Source: Nonlabens ulvanivorans
Lineage (GTDB): Bacteria > Bacteroidota > Bacteroidia > Flavobacteriales > Flavobacteriaceae
Direction: 5' to 3'
NCBI RefSeq assembly: GCF_000732625.1
Contig: NZ_JPJI01000026.1
Coordinates: forward strand, 310,001-374,000
Length of the DNA stretch: 64,000 nucleotides
Shown: piece after piece, positions 27,777 to 39,370 of the stretch
How positions within the stretch are numbered: the first letter of the stretch is position 1
How the letters are laid out: every line of letters begins with the position of its first letter
Position numbers and translations under genes: made by a program
The notes under the pieces: generated by a model
Database searches by the model: none
The model's input: only the letters and a program-made list of their open reading frames with translations
What the model was told of the DNA's origin: nothing

Positions 27777-27822
27777 AAAAATAAAGCTCCAAAATCAAGA
27801 ATGATTTTGGAGCTTTATTTTT
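27777..27822. terminator. bidirectional terminator
   Basis: A perfect stem of about 20 bp (core gctccaaaatca and its complement) with a 4-nt loop and A/T runs, between convergent genes. Confidence 0.92.
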
Positions 27823-27840
27823 GTTGTGTTATTAATTTAA

Positions 27841-29469
27841 TTATGTCTGTATAACGCCTAAGTTAAAATCCTTTGTTATAGGCGCATGATCTGCTGCTTC
27901 AATTCCCATAGAGATCCACTTACGTGTATCTCGTGGATCGATAACACCATCAGTCCATATGCGTGATGCAGCATAGTATGGAGATACTTGCTCATCATAA
28001 CGATCTTTTGTTTTTGCAAATAATGCTTTCTCTTCCTCTTCAGTCAGTTTTTTACCTGACTTTTCTAGCGATGCTTTTTCAATTTGCATCAGTACTTTTG
28101 CGGCACTATTACCGCTCATCACAGCAAGCTCTGCACTAGGCCATGCTGCTATTAATCTAGGATCATAAGCTTTTCCACACATCGCATAGTTTCCAGCTCC
28201 ATAACTATTTCCGATCACGATAGTAAATTTAGGAACAACAGAATTGGAAACAGCATTTACCATCTTAGCACCATCTTTTATGATGCCGCCATGTTCTGAC
28301 TTAGAACCTACCATAAAACCAGTTACATCTTGTAAAAACACTAGCGGTATTTTCTTCTGATTACAGTTAGCTATAAAGCGTGTAGACTTATCTGCACTAT
28401 CGCTATAAATCACACCACCAAATTGCATCTCACCTTTCTTGGTCTTTACAATTTTACGTTGATTTGCTACAATTCCTACCGCCCAACCATCAATACGAGC
28501 ATAACCTGTAATAATAGTCTGTCCATAGCCATCCTTATAAGGTTCAAAAGTATCTGCATCTACCACTCTATTGATGATTTCCATCATATCATATTGTGCA
28601 GATCGTTCTCTAGGAAGTACTCCAAATAATTCTTCAGGATCTAGAGCTGGTTTCACAGCCTCTACTCTACTAAATCCTGCACGATCATAGTCACCTATTT
28701 TATCTATGATGTTTTTGATTTTATCAAGTGCATCTTTATCGTCTGCAGCTTTATAATCAGTCACACCGCTAATCTCGCAATGTGTAGTTGCTCCACCTAG
28801 GGTTTCATTATCAATACTTTCCCCTATTGCAGCTTTTACTAAATAAGAGCCAGCAAGAAAAATACTTCCTGTTTTATCAACGATAAGTGCCTCATCACTC
28901 ATTATAGGTAAGTAAGCACCACCAGCGACACAACTACCCATAACCGCAGCAATTTGAGTAATTCCCATACTGCTCATCACGGCATTATTTCTAAATATGC
29001 GTCCAAAGTGTTCTTTATCTGGAAAAATCTCATCCTGCATTGGTAAATAAACACCAGCGCTATCTACTAGATAGATAATAGGCAATCTATTTTCCATAGC
29101 AATTTCTTGTGCTCTCAGGTTCTTTTTACCAGTAATAGGAAACCAGGCTCCAGCTTTTACAGTAGCATCATTTGCCACCACCATTACTTGTCTACCTTTT
29201 ACATAACCTATTTTAATAACCACGCCACCACTAGGGCAACCACCGTGTTCTTTATACATTCCATCACCTGCAAATGCCGCTATCTCAATACAATCTTCTG
29301 GATTATCAACCAGATAATCAATACGTTCTCTCGCCGTCATCTTGCCTTTAGAATGCAATTTTTCAATGCGTTTCTTTCCGCCACCTAGATGAACTTCACC
29401 TAGCCTACGCTTTAAATCTGAAAGTAGTAACTTATTATGATCTTCGTTTTTATTGAAGTTGATGTCCAT
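27841..29469 (-). CDS. acyl-CoA carboxylase beta (carboxyltransferase) subunit
   Basis: The 542-residue protein belongs to the biotin-dependent carboxyltransferase family (AccD5/PccB/MccB type). Landmarks are MTARERIDYL, GGCPSGGVVIKIGYVKGRQVMVVANDATVKAG, VDSAGVYLPMQ, GSCVAGGAYLPIMSDE and the C-terminal DVTGFMVGS, IGNSYGAGNYAMCGKAYDPR. It transfers the carboxyl group from carboxybiotin to an acyl-CoA. The sequence looks closest to methylcrotonyl-CoA or propionyl-CoA carboxylases, but the substrate is not certain. No biotin carboxylase or biotin carrier gene is adjacent, so the partner lies elsewhere. TATTTTTG (29486-29493) gives a short-leader promoter. Confidence 0.88.
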   Translation of the reverse strand: MDINFNKNEDHNKLLLSDLKRRLGEVHLGGGKKRIEKLHSKGKMTARERIDYLVDNPEDCIEIAAFAGDGMYKEHGGCPSGGVVIKIGYVKGRQVMVVANDATVKAGAWFPITGKKNLRAQEIAMENRLPIIYLVDSAGVYLPMQDEIFPDKEHFGRIFRNNAVMSSMGITQIAAVMGSCVAGGAYLPIMSDEALIVDKTGSIFLAGSYLVKAAIGESIDNETLGGATTHCEISGVTDYKAADDKDALDKIKNIIDKIGDYDRAGFSRVEAVKPALDPEELFGVLPRERSAQYDMMEIINRVVDADTFEPYKDGYGQTIITGYARIDGWAVGIVANQRKIVKTKKGEMQFGGVIYSDSADKSTRFIANCNQKKIPLVFLQDVTGFMVGSKSEHGGIIKDGAKMVNAVSNSVVPKFTIVIGNSYGAGNYAMCGKAYDPRLIAAWPSAELAVMSGNSAAKVLMQIEKASLEKSGKKLTEEEEKALFAKTKDRYDEQVSPYYAASRIWTDGVIDPRDTRKWISMGIEAADHAPITKDFNLGVIQT

Positions 29470-29485
29470 GTATAGAATGTTTGCT

Positions 29486-29493
29486 CAAAAATA
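29486..29493 (-). promoter_or_regulatory. putative -7 element for the carboxyltransferase gene
   Basis: TATTTTTG on the minus strand, 17 bp before the ATG at 29469. Confidence 0.45.
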
Positions 29494-29527
29494 GCGATTT
29501 TAGATGTTAGAAAAATGTGAATTATTA

Positions 29528-29543
29528 CGCTTTCGCGAAAGCG
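29528..29543. repeat. palindromic repeat CGCTTTCGCGAAAGCG, intergenic
   Basis: Exact core, flanked by TTA on the left and TA on the right, between divergent genes. Confidence 0.9.
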
Positions 29544-29585
29544 TACCCATCTTAACCTCTATCTTTAAAAGTTAAATTATTGATT

Positions 29586-30749
29586 ATGAAAAAACTGGTC
29601 TACTTAATATTAATCCTAACTATTATAGGTTGTAATAGTCTTTCTAAAACACTCAATGGTGGCAAGGTGGCAAAGGATGATTATATGGAAACTATAAAAT
29701 TTAATTATGATTATAATTTTGCATTAATAGATGTAGTGATCAATCAAAAAACCTATACTTTTTTAGTAGATACCGGTGCTCCTACCGTTATTTCTAACCA
29801 GATTTATAAGGATCTTAATATTAATCCGGCAAATAGTACGAACGTAACAGATTCCCAAGGACAGTCCAATAATCAAGAGGTCGTTATTATACCAGAAGTA
29901 AGGATAGGAAATCTAATTTACAATGATATAGGAGCTATAGTTGCAGACCTGCGCGATGTTTTTGAATTCAACTGTATGGGAATCGATGGAATTATAGGCG
30001 CTAATCAGATGGCAAAATCATTTTGGAAATTTGATTATCAAAATCATGAAATAACAATAACAGACCAGCTTGCTAATTTTGATATTACCAGTTATGAGGA
30101 TCGTCTTAACTTCTTTACTAGCAATCAAAAAACTCCATATGTAGTCGGATTTGTAAATGGTGTTTCTACGACATACACTTTTGATACAGGATTTGCTGGG
30201 CATCTAGATGTTGATAGTGACATCGCAGATTTTGATGATGCCATAGGTTTTGTAAAATACGGCAGTTCTAGTGTCGGGCTGTACGATGTAAAAGACTCTA
30301 TTTCTACTAGAACAATAAAAATAGATAGTTTAAGAATAGGCGATATAGATATGGGACAACAAATTGTAGAACTGGATCATGGTAGTTTGATAGGTAATGA
30401 CTTTATGAATAAACATGACATGATTATGGATTGGTCTTCTAACCTTATTTATCTCAAAAAAATAAAAGAATATGAAAAAGGAGAGAAAAGTGTTTTTGGA
30501 TTCCAAACAAGATTTAAAGAAAACAAAGCTATTGTAGTTGCTGTGATTAAAGAGGTAGATTTAGATTTACAAATAGGCGATCAACTATTATGTATCAACG
30601 ACTATAATTTAAGAGAACTTAATGATCAAACGTCTTGTGACATTTATAACGATCTTGATTTAGAAAAATTAGAAACGATAGATATCATCTATTTACGTGA
30701 TGGTAAAGAGTACAACACCACATTAAAACGGGTAAAACTCATAGAATAA
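29586..30749 (+). CDS. retropepsin-like aspartyl protease lipoprotein
   Basis: The ATG at 29586 is chosen over the TTG two codons upstream. The product is about 387 residues with a lipobox (IIGC). Two aspartyl-protease half-domains are visible, with FLVDTGAPTVIS near residue 60 and FDTGFAGHLDV near 200, so the active-site Asp pair is supplied within one chain. The last 80 residues (VIKEVDLDLQIGDQLLCINDYNL) look like a PDZ-type module. Lipid anchoring places it in the envelope. Substrates are unknown. The gene is monocistronic and divergent from the carboxyltransferase. Confidence 0.75.
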   Translation: MKKLVYLILILTIIGCNSLSKTLNGGKVAKDDYMETIKFNYDYNFALIDVVINQKTYTFLVDTGAPTVISNQIYKDLNINPANSTNVTDSQGQSNNQEVVIIPEVRIGNLIYNDIGAIVADLRDVFEFNCMGIDGIIGANQMAKSFWKFDYQNHEITITDQLANFDITSYEDRLNFFTSNQKTPYVVGFVNGVSTTYTFDTGFAGHLDVDSDIADFDDAIGFVKYGSSSVGLYDVKDSISTRTIKIDSLRIGDIDMGQQIVELDHGSLIGNDFMNKHDMIMDWSSNLIYLKKIKEYEKGEKSVFGFQTRFKENKAIVVAVIKEVDLDLQIGDQLLCINDYNLRELNDQTSCDIYNDLDLEKLETIDIIYLRDGKEYNTTLKRVKLIE

Positions 30750-30826
30750 AATAGCGATACATTAATTCCTCCATTATATTTTCTTAACTTAGGCAAGACA
30801 TTGAAAACTAACCATTAACATAAGTC

Positions 30827-32221
30827 ATGTTAAGCAGCCTATATAAAAAACAAACAGCCCAAAAACCCACTTTACTACATGATACATATTTTAACGATTT
30901 AAGACGCAAAGAGTACTCGCGTCTATGTCAACAGCAACATACGTATCTAGACTTTACTGGTGGTAACTTATATGCTCAATCACAACTTGATGAGCATCAA
31001 TCTTTATTGCGCAATAATGTATTAGGTAATCCACATTCTGGAAACCCTTCTAGTTTATTAGCTACACAATTAGTTCAAGAAGCCCGAGATGAGGTTCTTA
31101 CTTTTTTTAATGCTAGTGAAGACTATCAATGCGTTTTTACACAAAATGCCAGTGGTGCCTTAAAGATTGTAGGAGAATGTTATCCTCATAATAAGGATAG
31201 TCACTTACTTATGCTTGCAGATAATCATAACAGCGTGCATGGCATGCGAGAGTATTGCAGCAAGCAAGGTGGCAGCTATAGTTATGCACCACTTAACTAT
31301 GAAGATCTTATGATAAGCGATCAAGATCTGGAGGAAAGTCTTCAACAACATGCATATAAAAAGAATAAATTATTTACTTATCCGGCACAATCTAATGTAT
31401 CTGGAGTAAAACATGATCTAGAATGGATTAACAAAGCACAAAGTAATGGATGGGATGTATGTCTAGATGCCGCAGCTTATGTACCGAGCAGCCCTTTAGA
31501 TTTAAAAAAATATCAACCAGAATTTGTTGCTGTTTCATTTTATAAAATATTTGGATATCCTACAGGTCTAGGTTGTTTATTAATAAAAAAATCTGCTTTT
31601 CATAAACTAGAAAAAAAATGGTTTGCTGGCGGCACAGTTCAGTACGCGAGTGTAAGCAATCCTTTTTATTTTCTGGCAGATGACTATGAACGTTTTGAAA
31701 ATGGCACCATAAGTTATCTAGATATTCCTGCGGTCACCATAGGCCTTAACTACATCAGTAAAATAGGTATGCAACGTATTAATGAACGCATCACATCTAT
31801 GACTAAGTACTTATATCAATCTCTTAAGGACATACGTTATAACGATGGCTCTAGGTTTATACATTTATTTGGTCCATCATGTCGTGAGACTACTGGTGGG
31901 ACAATTATTATGAACTTTTTTAATCCTGATGGAGCATTAATATCTGTTTATGATGTTGAAGAAAAAGCAAACCTTATGAATATCTCTTTAAGGTCTGGAT
32001 GTTTCTGTAATCCTGGAATTGATGAACTTAATAATCACATTACAAATGACGGTATCGAGAATGAATTTTATACCTCTGATAATAGTAATCGCAAAGATTT
32101 AGTTCGTAAATTAAAAAATATGCGTGGTGCAACTCGTGTTTCTGTAGGCATTGCTACCACACAAAAGGATCTAGATTACTATGTGGAGTTTGTGAAATCC
32201 GTAAGAGCTGAATTTTCTTAA
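30827..32221 (+). CDS. class V aminotransferase-fold PLP enzyme (NifS/MOCO-sulfurase N-domain type)
   Basis: The 464-residue protein has the class V aminotransferase fold. It has YLDFTGGNLYAQSQL near the start, a PLP-binding region with LDAAAYVPSSPLDL, the Schiff-base Lys in AVSFYKIFGYPTGLG (near residue 240), and a late cysteine cluster SLRSGCFCNPG. The combination of SFYKIFGYPTGLG and SGCFCNPG is typical of molybdenum-cofactor-sulfurase-like proteins rather than of SufS or IscS. It lacks a C-terminal MOSC domain, so the acceptor of the sulfur, if it is a desulfurase, is unknown. No molybdenum-enzyme gene is adjacent. Confidence 0.75.
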   Translation: MLSSLYKKQTAQKPTLLHDTYFNDLRRKEYSRLCQQQHTYLDFTGGNLYAQSQLDEHQSLLRNNVLGNPHSGNPSSLLATQLVQEARDEVLTFFNASEDYQCVFTQNASGALKIVGECYPHNKDSHLLMLADNHNSVHGMREYCSKQGGSYSYAPLNYEDLMISDQDLEESLQQHAYKKNKLFTYPAQSNVSGVKHDLEWINKAQSNGWDVCLDAAAYVPSSPLDLKKYQPEFVAVSFYKIFGYPTGLGCLLIKKSAFHKLEKKWFAGGTVQYASVSNPFYFLADDYERFENGTISYLDIPAVTIGLNYISKIGMQRINERITSMTKYLYQSLKDIRYNDGSRFIHLFGPSCRETTGGTIIMNFFNPDGALISVYDVEEKANLMNISLRSGCFCNPGIDELNNHITNDGIENEFYTSDNSNRKDLVRKLKNMRGATRVSVGIATTQKDLDYYVEFVKSVRAEFS

Positions 32222-32362
32222 TTCAATATTTATAAATTATAATCAAAATATATTGATTTTTATTAAGTGATAGTTTTTACTTATATCAATGTAACTATAA
32301 GAAATTAACATTCTTAAAACGAAACCTATCTTATACCTAATTTTAACCATAATCTAATTTAA

Positions 32363-34615
<2,253 letters not shown>

Positions 34616-34634
34616 TAACTTAATAGAATGAAAT

Positions 34635-34667
34635 AAAAAAGGTGGACTTAATCAGTCCACCTTTTTT
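34635..34667. terminator. bidirectional terminator between katG and the SulP gene
   Basis: A 14-bp stem (aaaaaaggtggact and its complement) with a 5-nt loop and a T run. Confidence 0.9.
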
Positions 34668-34686
34668 GTGTATTATAATTGTAATA

Positions 34687-36330
34687 TTAAACCTCAGCAT
34701 CTAGTAAATCTGTTGCGATGTGATATCTCGGGTCTTCGATACTACTTTCTATGATAGTATCAAACTCTGGACTATTCTTAATTAATAACTGCTTACATTC
34801 TGGGCTCAGGTGTGTTAACTTAATTTCTTTACCTAGGTCTAAGTATTTATTAGCTACACCTCTTAATGCTTCTATACCAGAATGATCTTGTACACGAGCC
34901 TCTATAAAATCAATTTCTATTTTATCTGGATCATTTTTAGGATCAAATTTCATATTGAAATCTGTTACAGAGCCAAAAAATAATGGTCCCCATATTTCAT
35001 AAACTTTAGTCCCGTCATCTTTAATACTTTTACGAGCTCTAATGCGTTTTGCACTTTCCCATGCAAACACTAAGGCTGAAATAATTACACCTACAAATAC
35101 AGCAATCGCAAGGTCAAATATTACTGTTACTACAGACACAATAATTAAAACTACAGCATCAGACTTAGGTATTTTACCCAGTATTCTAAAACTAGACCAT
35201 GCAAAGGTCTCTATTACCATCATAAACATAACACCTACTAGAGCTGCAATAGGAACTTGCTCAATATATTGATCTGTAAAAAGTAAGAAAACTAGCAATG
35301 TTAGGGACATCATAACACCACTTAAGCGTCCTCGTCCACCAGCATTAATATTAATAACGGTCTGACCTATCATACCACAACCACCTGTTCCACCAAAGAG
35401 TCCACTAACGATATTACCAGCACCTTGAGCAACACACTCACGATTACCACTACCTCGTGTTTCTGTCAGTTCATCAACTAGATTCATGGTCATTAAGGAT
35501 TCAATTAATCCTACGGCTGCTGCGAGAAATGCATAAGGCAGTATGAATTTAAAAGTCTCTAGACCTAGTGGTAGTTTTTCCCATAACTCTGTATTAAAAG
35601 TTGGTAATTCACCTTTTAAACCAGTACCACCACCATCTCTTATGTAAGAACCTACTGTGCTTACTCCTTCCATGTCACCCAATATAACAATTGCAGTAAC
35701 AACAATAATAGCGGTCAACGCAGCAGGGATTTTTTTTGTAAGTTTCGGAAGAAAGAAGACTATCGCCATTGTAAGCGCCACTAACCCTATCATGATATAG
35801 AGCTGGGATCCTTCCATATAGCTCGCAACATAATCCGTGACACCATTCTCATCAACAACAGCCGTTCTGTTTCTAAACATTTTTACTTGTGCCCAGAAGA
35901 TGACTATAGCTAGACCATTCACAAATCCCATCATCACAGGATGTGGAATCAATCGCACAAACTTCCCTACCTTAAAAACACCAGCTAATACTTGAATAAT
36001 ACCCATTAAAATAACTGCAGCAAACAGGTAGATGTACTGCATGTTATCCACAGGCACTTCCATAGCAAGGCCTTTTTCATGACCTTCTATAATTAGATCT
36101 GCAAAAATTACAGCAACAGCACCAGCCGCACCAGATATCAATCCTGGTCTACCGCCAAAAAGAGCTGTAATCAAACCGATCATAAAGGCTCCAGAGAGCG
36201 CTACTAAAGGATCAATCCCGATAACAAAAGCAAATGCTACTACCTCTGGAATCATCGCGAGAGAAACAGTGATACCTGAAAGAATATCGTCTTTAGGGTT
36301 CTTTGTAAAATTATTGAAGATCTTGCGCAT
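34687..36330 (-). CDS. SulP family anion transporter with STAS domain
   Basis: The 547-residue membrane protein has the SulP/SLC26 fold with about 12-14 hydrophobic helices. Conserved blocks are SGITVSLAMIPEVVAFAFV, GRPGLISGAAGAVAVI and GLFGGTGGCGMIGQTVIN. The cytoplasmic C-terminus from about residue 430 is a STAS domain (IDFIEARVQDHSGIEALRGV). Members carry sulfate, bicarbonate or other anions; several marine members are Na+-coupled bicarbonate importers, but the substrate cannot be read here. TATTTTTG (36352-36359) provides a likely promoter, and an extended palindromic repeat lies further upstream. Confidence 0.9.
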   Translation of the reverse strand: MRKIFNNFTKNPKDDILSGITVSLAMIPEVVAFAFVIGIDPLVALSGAFMIGLITALFGGRPGLISGAAGAVAVIFADLIIEGHEKGLAMEVPVDNMQYIYLFAAVILMGIIQVLAGVFKVGKFVRLIPHPVMMGFVNGLAIVIFWAQVKMFRNRTAVVDENGVTDYVASYMEGSQLYIMIGLVALTMAIVFFLPKLTKKIPAALTAIIVVTAIVILGDMEGVSTVGSYIRDGGGTGLKGELPTFNTELWEKLPLGLETFKFILPYAFLAAAVGLIESLMTMNLVDELTETRGSGNRECVAQGAGNIVSGLFGGTGGCGMIGQTVININAGGRGRLSGVMMSLTLLVFLLFTDQYIEQVPIAALVGVMFMMVIETFAWSSFRILGKIPKSDAVVLIIVSVVTVIFDLAIAVFVGVIISALVFAWESAKRIRARKSIKDDGTKVYEIWGPLFFGSVTDFNMKFDPKNDPDKIEIDFIEARVQDHSGIEALRGVANKYLDLGKEIKLTHLSPECKQLLIKNSPEFDTIIESSIEDPRYHIATDLLDAEV

Positions 36331-36351
36331 GCTGCTTGATTTTTAAGCGTG

Positions 36352-36359
36352 CAAAAATA
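36352..36359 (-). promoter_or_regulatory. putative -7 element for the SulP gene
   Basis: TATTTTTG on the minus strand, 22 bp upstream of the ATG at 36330. Confidence 0.45.
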
Positions 36360-36382
36360 CGTCTTTAAAAAGAATAATGTGA

Positions 36383-36406
36383 ATTACGCTTTCGCGAAAG
36401 CGTAAT
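36383..36406. repeat. extended palindromic repeat, intergenic
   Basis: The exact 16-bp core at 36387-36402 is extended by ATTA on the left and TAAT on the right, giving a perfect 24-bp palindrome. It is the longest member in the window. Confidence 0.92.
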
Positions 36407-36460
36407 CAATAAATGATAAGGCATATCCATCAACACTTGCCATACCGTAAAGGCTTAATG

Positions 36461-36610
36461 TTAAATACCCAAGTGATCTTGATCACAGTAGTAATCGTGT
36501 AGGCTTAGGTTTTCACAATGTTTCTCTGCAATAAGAGGTGATTGATTTTTGTAAGCGCCTTTTCTAAATATTTCAATAAGATTGAATAATGATTTTACGG
36601 GATTTTTCAT
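36461..36610 (-). CDS. small ORF, 49 residues, possible real gene
   Basis: An ATG at 36610 opens a 49-residue frame. It begins MKNPVKSLFNLIEIFRKGAY, continues through EKHCENLSLHDYYCD and ends DHLGI. It is basic at the N-terminus and acidic at the C-terminus, with two cysteines and no membrane helix. It sits in a 445-bp gap that otherwise has only the palindromic repeat. A near-consensus -7 element (CATCTTTG, 36640-36647) lies upstream on the same strand. The function is unknown; the composition looks protein-like rather than random, but short length keeps confidence moderate. Confidence 0.5.
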   Translation of the reverse strand: MKNPVKSLFNLIEIFRKGAYKNQSPLIAEKHCENLSLHDYYCDQDHLGI

Positions 36611-36715
36611 GATGTATCGTTTTATGATTAATGATGATACAAAGATGAAAAGACTTTAAGGTTTTGAGAAGATGTGTTGTTCCCTATCAATGATTGATTA
36701 TTCCCTTAAATAGTG

Positions 36716-36750
36716 AAAGCCACGATTCAATGGTTTAAATCGTGGCTTTT
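36716..36750. terminator. hairpin terminator downstream of the helicase gene
   Basis: A perfect 12-bp stem (aaagccacgatt / aatcgtggcttt) with a 10-nt loop, 25 bp beyond the helicase stop. T content is higher on the plus strand. Confidence 0.65.
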
Positions 36751-36774
36751 ATATATGGAATTAGAAAATCGTTA

Positions 36775-38052
36775 TTAATATCTTCTTCTCGGCTTATTAC
36801 CACCAGTATTTTTTGATCCGCCAGATTTAGGCTTCCCATTACCTGATCCCGTTTTACGTTGTGGTCTACGACCACGTTGACCTTGCTTTTTCAAACTAGG
36901 CTCTGCAGCGTCTTCCATTTTAAAAGGGTACTCATGATCCTCTATTACAGGAATTTGTTGCTGTATCAATTTCTCAATATCTTTTAGAAATGGTCGCTCT
37001 TCAAGCATACAGAAAGAGACTGCTAGACCACTAGCACCTGCTCTACCGGTACGACCTATACGGTGTACATATGATTCTGCAACGTTAGGCAAGTCATAAT
37101 TCACTACATAGCTCAACTCATCAATATCGATACCACGTGCCGCAATATCTGTAGCTACTAATGTTTGAATTTTCCCGTCTTTAAAATCACCTAGAGCTCT
37201 TTGTCGAGCTGCTTGAGATTTATTACCGTGAATGGCTGCACTACCGATTCCTGCTTTTTCTAGATCTTTTACTATCTTATTAGCACCATGTTTTGTACGT
37301 GAGAACACGAGTGTAGAATCTAACAACTTAGTTTCTAAAAGCTCGATTAATAATGCTGTCTTGTGCTTTTTATTAACATGATAGATTTGTTGCTCTACTT
37401 TCTCTGCAGTTGTTTTTTCAGGTGCGATAGTCACACGCTCAAAATCACCTAAGATTTGTCTAGATAACTCTACAATAGTTTTAGGCATGGTAGCACTAAA
37501 GAAAAGCGACTGTCTCTCATGAGGCAATAATTTCAGTAGTTTTTTAATATCATGGATAAAACCCATATCCAGCATTTGATCTGCTTCATCTAGGACAAAG
37601 TATTCAATATGCTTTAAGGTAATAAAACCTTGATTAATTAAATCTAGTAATCTACCAGGTGTTGCGACTAGAACATCGATACCACTTTTAAGTCTATTGA
37701 CTTGTTGTGCTTGTTTAACACCACCGTAAATAACCGTATTTCTAATATCAGTATACTTTGCATAGGCCTTGAAATTCTCATCAATTTGTATAGCAAGTTC
37801 TCGTGTAGGTGTTACTACTAGTGCTTTAATAGGTCTGCGCCCTTTAGGCGGTGCACCGTTATATAAATGTTGTAAAATTGGAATTGAAAACGCGGCTGTT
37901 TTACCGGTACCTGTCTGTGCAACTCCTAATAAATCTTTCCCTTTTAATAAAACAGGAATGGATTGCGCTTGAATAGGTGTAGGATTTTCATATCCTTGGT
38001 CTTGCAGCGCACGCAAGATAGGCTCTACGAGCCCTAGTTCTTTAAATGTCAT
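36775..38052 (-). CDS. rhlE: DEAD-box ATP-dependent RNA helicase (RhlE-like)
   Basis: The 425-residue protein has all DEAD-box motifs: the Q motif ([11 protein letters not shown]), motif I AQTGTGKT (45-52), [24 protein letters not shown], the motif V region [11 protein letters not shown] and [10 protein letters not shown]. The tail after about residue 370 is basic and Gly/Arg/Lys-rich ([18 protein letters not shown]), as in RhlE-type helicases that bind structured RNA. Likely roles are rRNA processing or RNA turnover, often at low temperature. A TACCTTTG promoter element is present just upstream. Within the DEAD-box group the RhlE label is a best fit. Confidence 0.9.
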   Translation of the reverse strand: MTFKELGLVEPILRALQDQGYENPTPIQAQSIPVLLKGKDLLGVAQTGTGKTAAFSIPILQHLYNGAPPKGRRPIKALVVTPTRELAIQIDENFKAYAKYTDIRNTVIYGGVKQAQQVNRLKSGIDVLVATPGRLLDLINQGFITLKHIEYFVLDEADQMLDMGFIHDIKKLLKLLPHERQSLFFSATMPKTIVELSRQILGDFERVTIAPEKTTAEKVEQQIYHVNKKHKTALLIELLETKLLDSTLVFSRTKHGANKIVKDLEKAGIGSAAIHGNKSQAARQRALGDFKDGKIQTLVATDIAARGIDIDELSYVVNYDLPNVAESYVHRIGRTGRAGASGLAVSFCMLEERPFLKDIEKLIQQQIPVIEDHEYPFKMEDAAEPSLKKQGQRGRRPQRKTGSGNGKPKSGGSKNTGGNKPRRRY

Positions 38053-38068
38053 GAATTGTATTAAGCTA

Positions 38069-38076
38069 CAAAGGTA
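38069..38076 (-). promoter_or_regulatory. putative -7 element for the helicase gene
   Basis: TACCTTTG on the minus strand, 17 bp upstream of the ATG at 38052. Confidence 0.5.
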
Positions 38077-38083
38077 AACTAAT

Positions 38084-38109
38084 TAAGCTGGGCAAACGTG
38101 CCCAGCTTA
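38084..38109. terminator. hairpin after the small lipoprotein gene
   Basis: A perfect 10-bp stem (taagctgggc / gcccagctta) with a 6-nt loop, abutting the stop codon of the 38110-38535 gene. The T tract is weak. Confidence 0.5.
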
Positions 38110-38535
38110 TTATTGTATTTGCAATGAGTAAAAACGCTCATCGGTATAAGAGCATAAAGAATCTCCATCTTCTAATGGACCGTCATCATCATCAAACACT
38201 AGATATTGTGGTTCTACTTCTAGAAAAACTTCTATACTGTATCTACCAGGTGACTGTGGTGTACCAAAAATATACAAGTCCTGTCCTACAAATTCATAAT
38301 CCATTCCAGCGGGCAAACCAGTTACTGTAAAATAATACCAGTAATCGCGGTCTCTAGGTTCGTTTCTAATTTCGGCTCTAATAAAGTCTTCATAGTAAAC
38401 GCCTTCTCTACCATCTACAAAGTCCGTATGTGGTAAGTGTGGACGTGTGTTAACAATACAGTCTGTGACAGGATCACAGCTCATCATTACCGTAGTCGTA
38501 AATATCAATAAAATAAGTCTCGTAAAATTTTTCAT
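38110..38535 (-). CDS. small lipoprotein, putative Ig-like fold
   Basis: The 141-residue product has a lipoprotein signal with the lipobox MMSC. The mature part includes TVTGLPAGMDYEFVGQDLYIFGTPQSPGRYSIEVFLEV, which has the pattern of an Ig-like putative-domain strand series (G-L-P-x-G then I-x-G-T-P). It ends in an acidic patch (DDDDGPLEDGD) that could bind a divalent cation. Three cysteines follow the anchor Cys. The function is not known. It lies 66 bp from another lipoprotein gene on the same strand, so the two may form an operon. Confidence 0.65.
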   Translation of the reverse strand: MKNFTRLILLIFTTTVMMSCDPVTDCIVNTRPHLPHTDFVDGREGVYYEDFIRAEIRNEPRDRDYWYYFTVTGLPAGMDYEFVGQDLYIFGTPQSPGRYSIEVFLEVEPQYLVFDDDDGPLEDGDSLCSYTDERFYSLQIQ

Positions 38536-38601
38536 AATCCTGGCTTTAATTAGCTATATCAAAACCTTTGCCAGAATGATTTTACTCATCTCAAGATTTA
38601 C

Positions 38602-39261
38602 TTACTCACCAGCGCTTTGCTCTAACTCTTTAAGCAACTCATCATAATCGATTTGTAAACCACTATCATCACTCTCTACGTCATATTCTAACTGCTGGAT
38701 CGTTTCAACCGATTGATAAAAAGCTGGAAAATAACGATCTCTTCTATCTGTTAAAGTCCAGCAAGTAATATAAAATATATCGTGATCACTTTCAATAGTT
38801 GTGATTATGTAGGATACATTAAGACCATCAATAGAAGCGTTTGCCTCTACGATCATAGCAGGCATATCATTAATAACCGTTGTAGTTTTTTCTTTTACTA
38901 TATCATAAGTAAAAGCCTCAGTCATGGACTCTAATTGCATGTCCATATAATTCTCTGCATAAGAAAGACTATCATTTCCCATACCTAAGATTTCACTAGC
39001 AAAATCAAAATCAGTCTTCGACTCTGCCATGACGATCATGTAGGTCTCACGGAACATGTTTTGCATTTGCATCTCTGCATCTTCATTTAAGTCTGCTGTT
39101 TCTGTTAAGTAATCCGGCACTTTAATGCTGAATTTTTTACTTTCAAAAAGCTTAAAGTCTTTTTCTACATCTAGTTTTTCAGGTGCATTAGATCCACCTA
39201 GACAGCTAGATAAAGTTGTTAATAATACAAAAATGAAGGATGCTTTTAATAGAATTTTCAT
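38602..39261 (-). CDS. hypothetical lipoprotein, PsbP/DUF1795-like
   Basis: The 219-residue protein has a lipobox (LSSC). The mature part (FKLFESKKFSIKVPDYLTETADLNEDAEMQMQN...) resembles the PsbP/DUF1795-type alpha/beta sandwich, in which a strand with F-S-I-x-x-P-x-x-L opens the fold and a segment like YIITTIESDHDIFYITCWT closes it. No catalytic residues are apparent. It is probably a periplasm-facing membrane-anchored protein of unknown role. TACATTTG at 39319-39326 offers a promoter. Confidence 0.6.
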   Translation of the reverse strand: MKILLKASFIFVLLTTLSSCLGGSNAPEKLDVEKDFKLFESKKFSIKVPDYLTETADLNEDAEMQMQNMFRETYMIVMAESKTDFDFASEILGMGNDSLSYAENYMDMQLESMTEAFTYDIVKEKTTTVINDMPAMIVEANASIDGLNVSYIITTIESDHDIFYITCWTLTDRRDRYFPAFYQSVETIQQLEYDVESDDSGLQIDYDELLKELEQSAGE

Positions 39262-39318
39262 GAAATGAGGTAAAAGGTTGGTTAAAGGTTTCGCTTATGC
39301 GAAAAAGAAATTACAACA

Positions 39319-39326
39319 CAAATGTA
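39319..39326 (-). promoter_or_regulatory. putative -7 element for the PsbP-like lipoprotein gene
   Basis: TACATTTG on the minus strand, matching TAnnTTTG, 58 bp upstream of the ATG at 39261. Confidence 0.4.
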
Positions 39327-39370
39327 CTATTATTTGAGCCCTTTTATACAACCGCACACTACTACTCTAT

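Noticed and set aside
28423-29388. Plus-strand frames inside the carboxyltransferase gene
   Set aside because: They are antisense to a well conserved gene, short and without domains.
39292-39306. ttcgcttatgcgaa near 39.3 kb as a palindromic repeat copy
   Set aside because: It lacks the CTTTCGCGAAAG centre and differs at too many positions; only a chance similarity.
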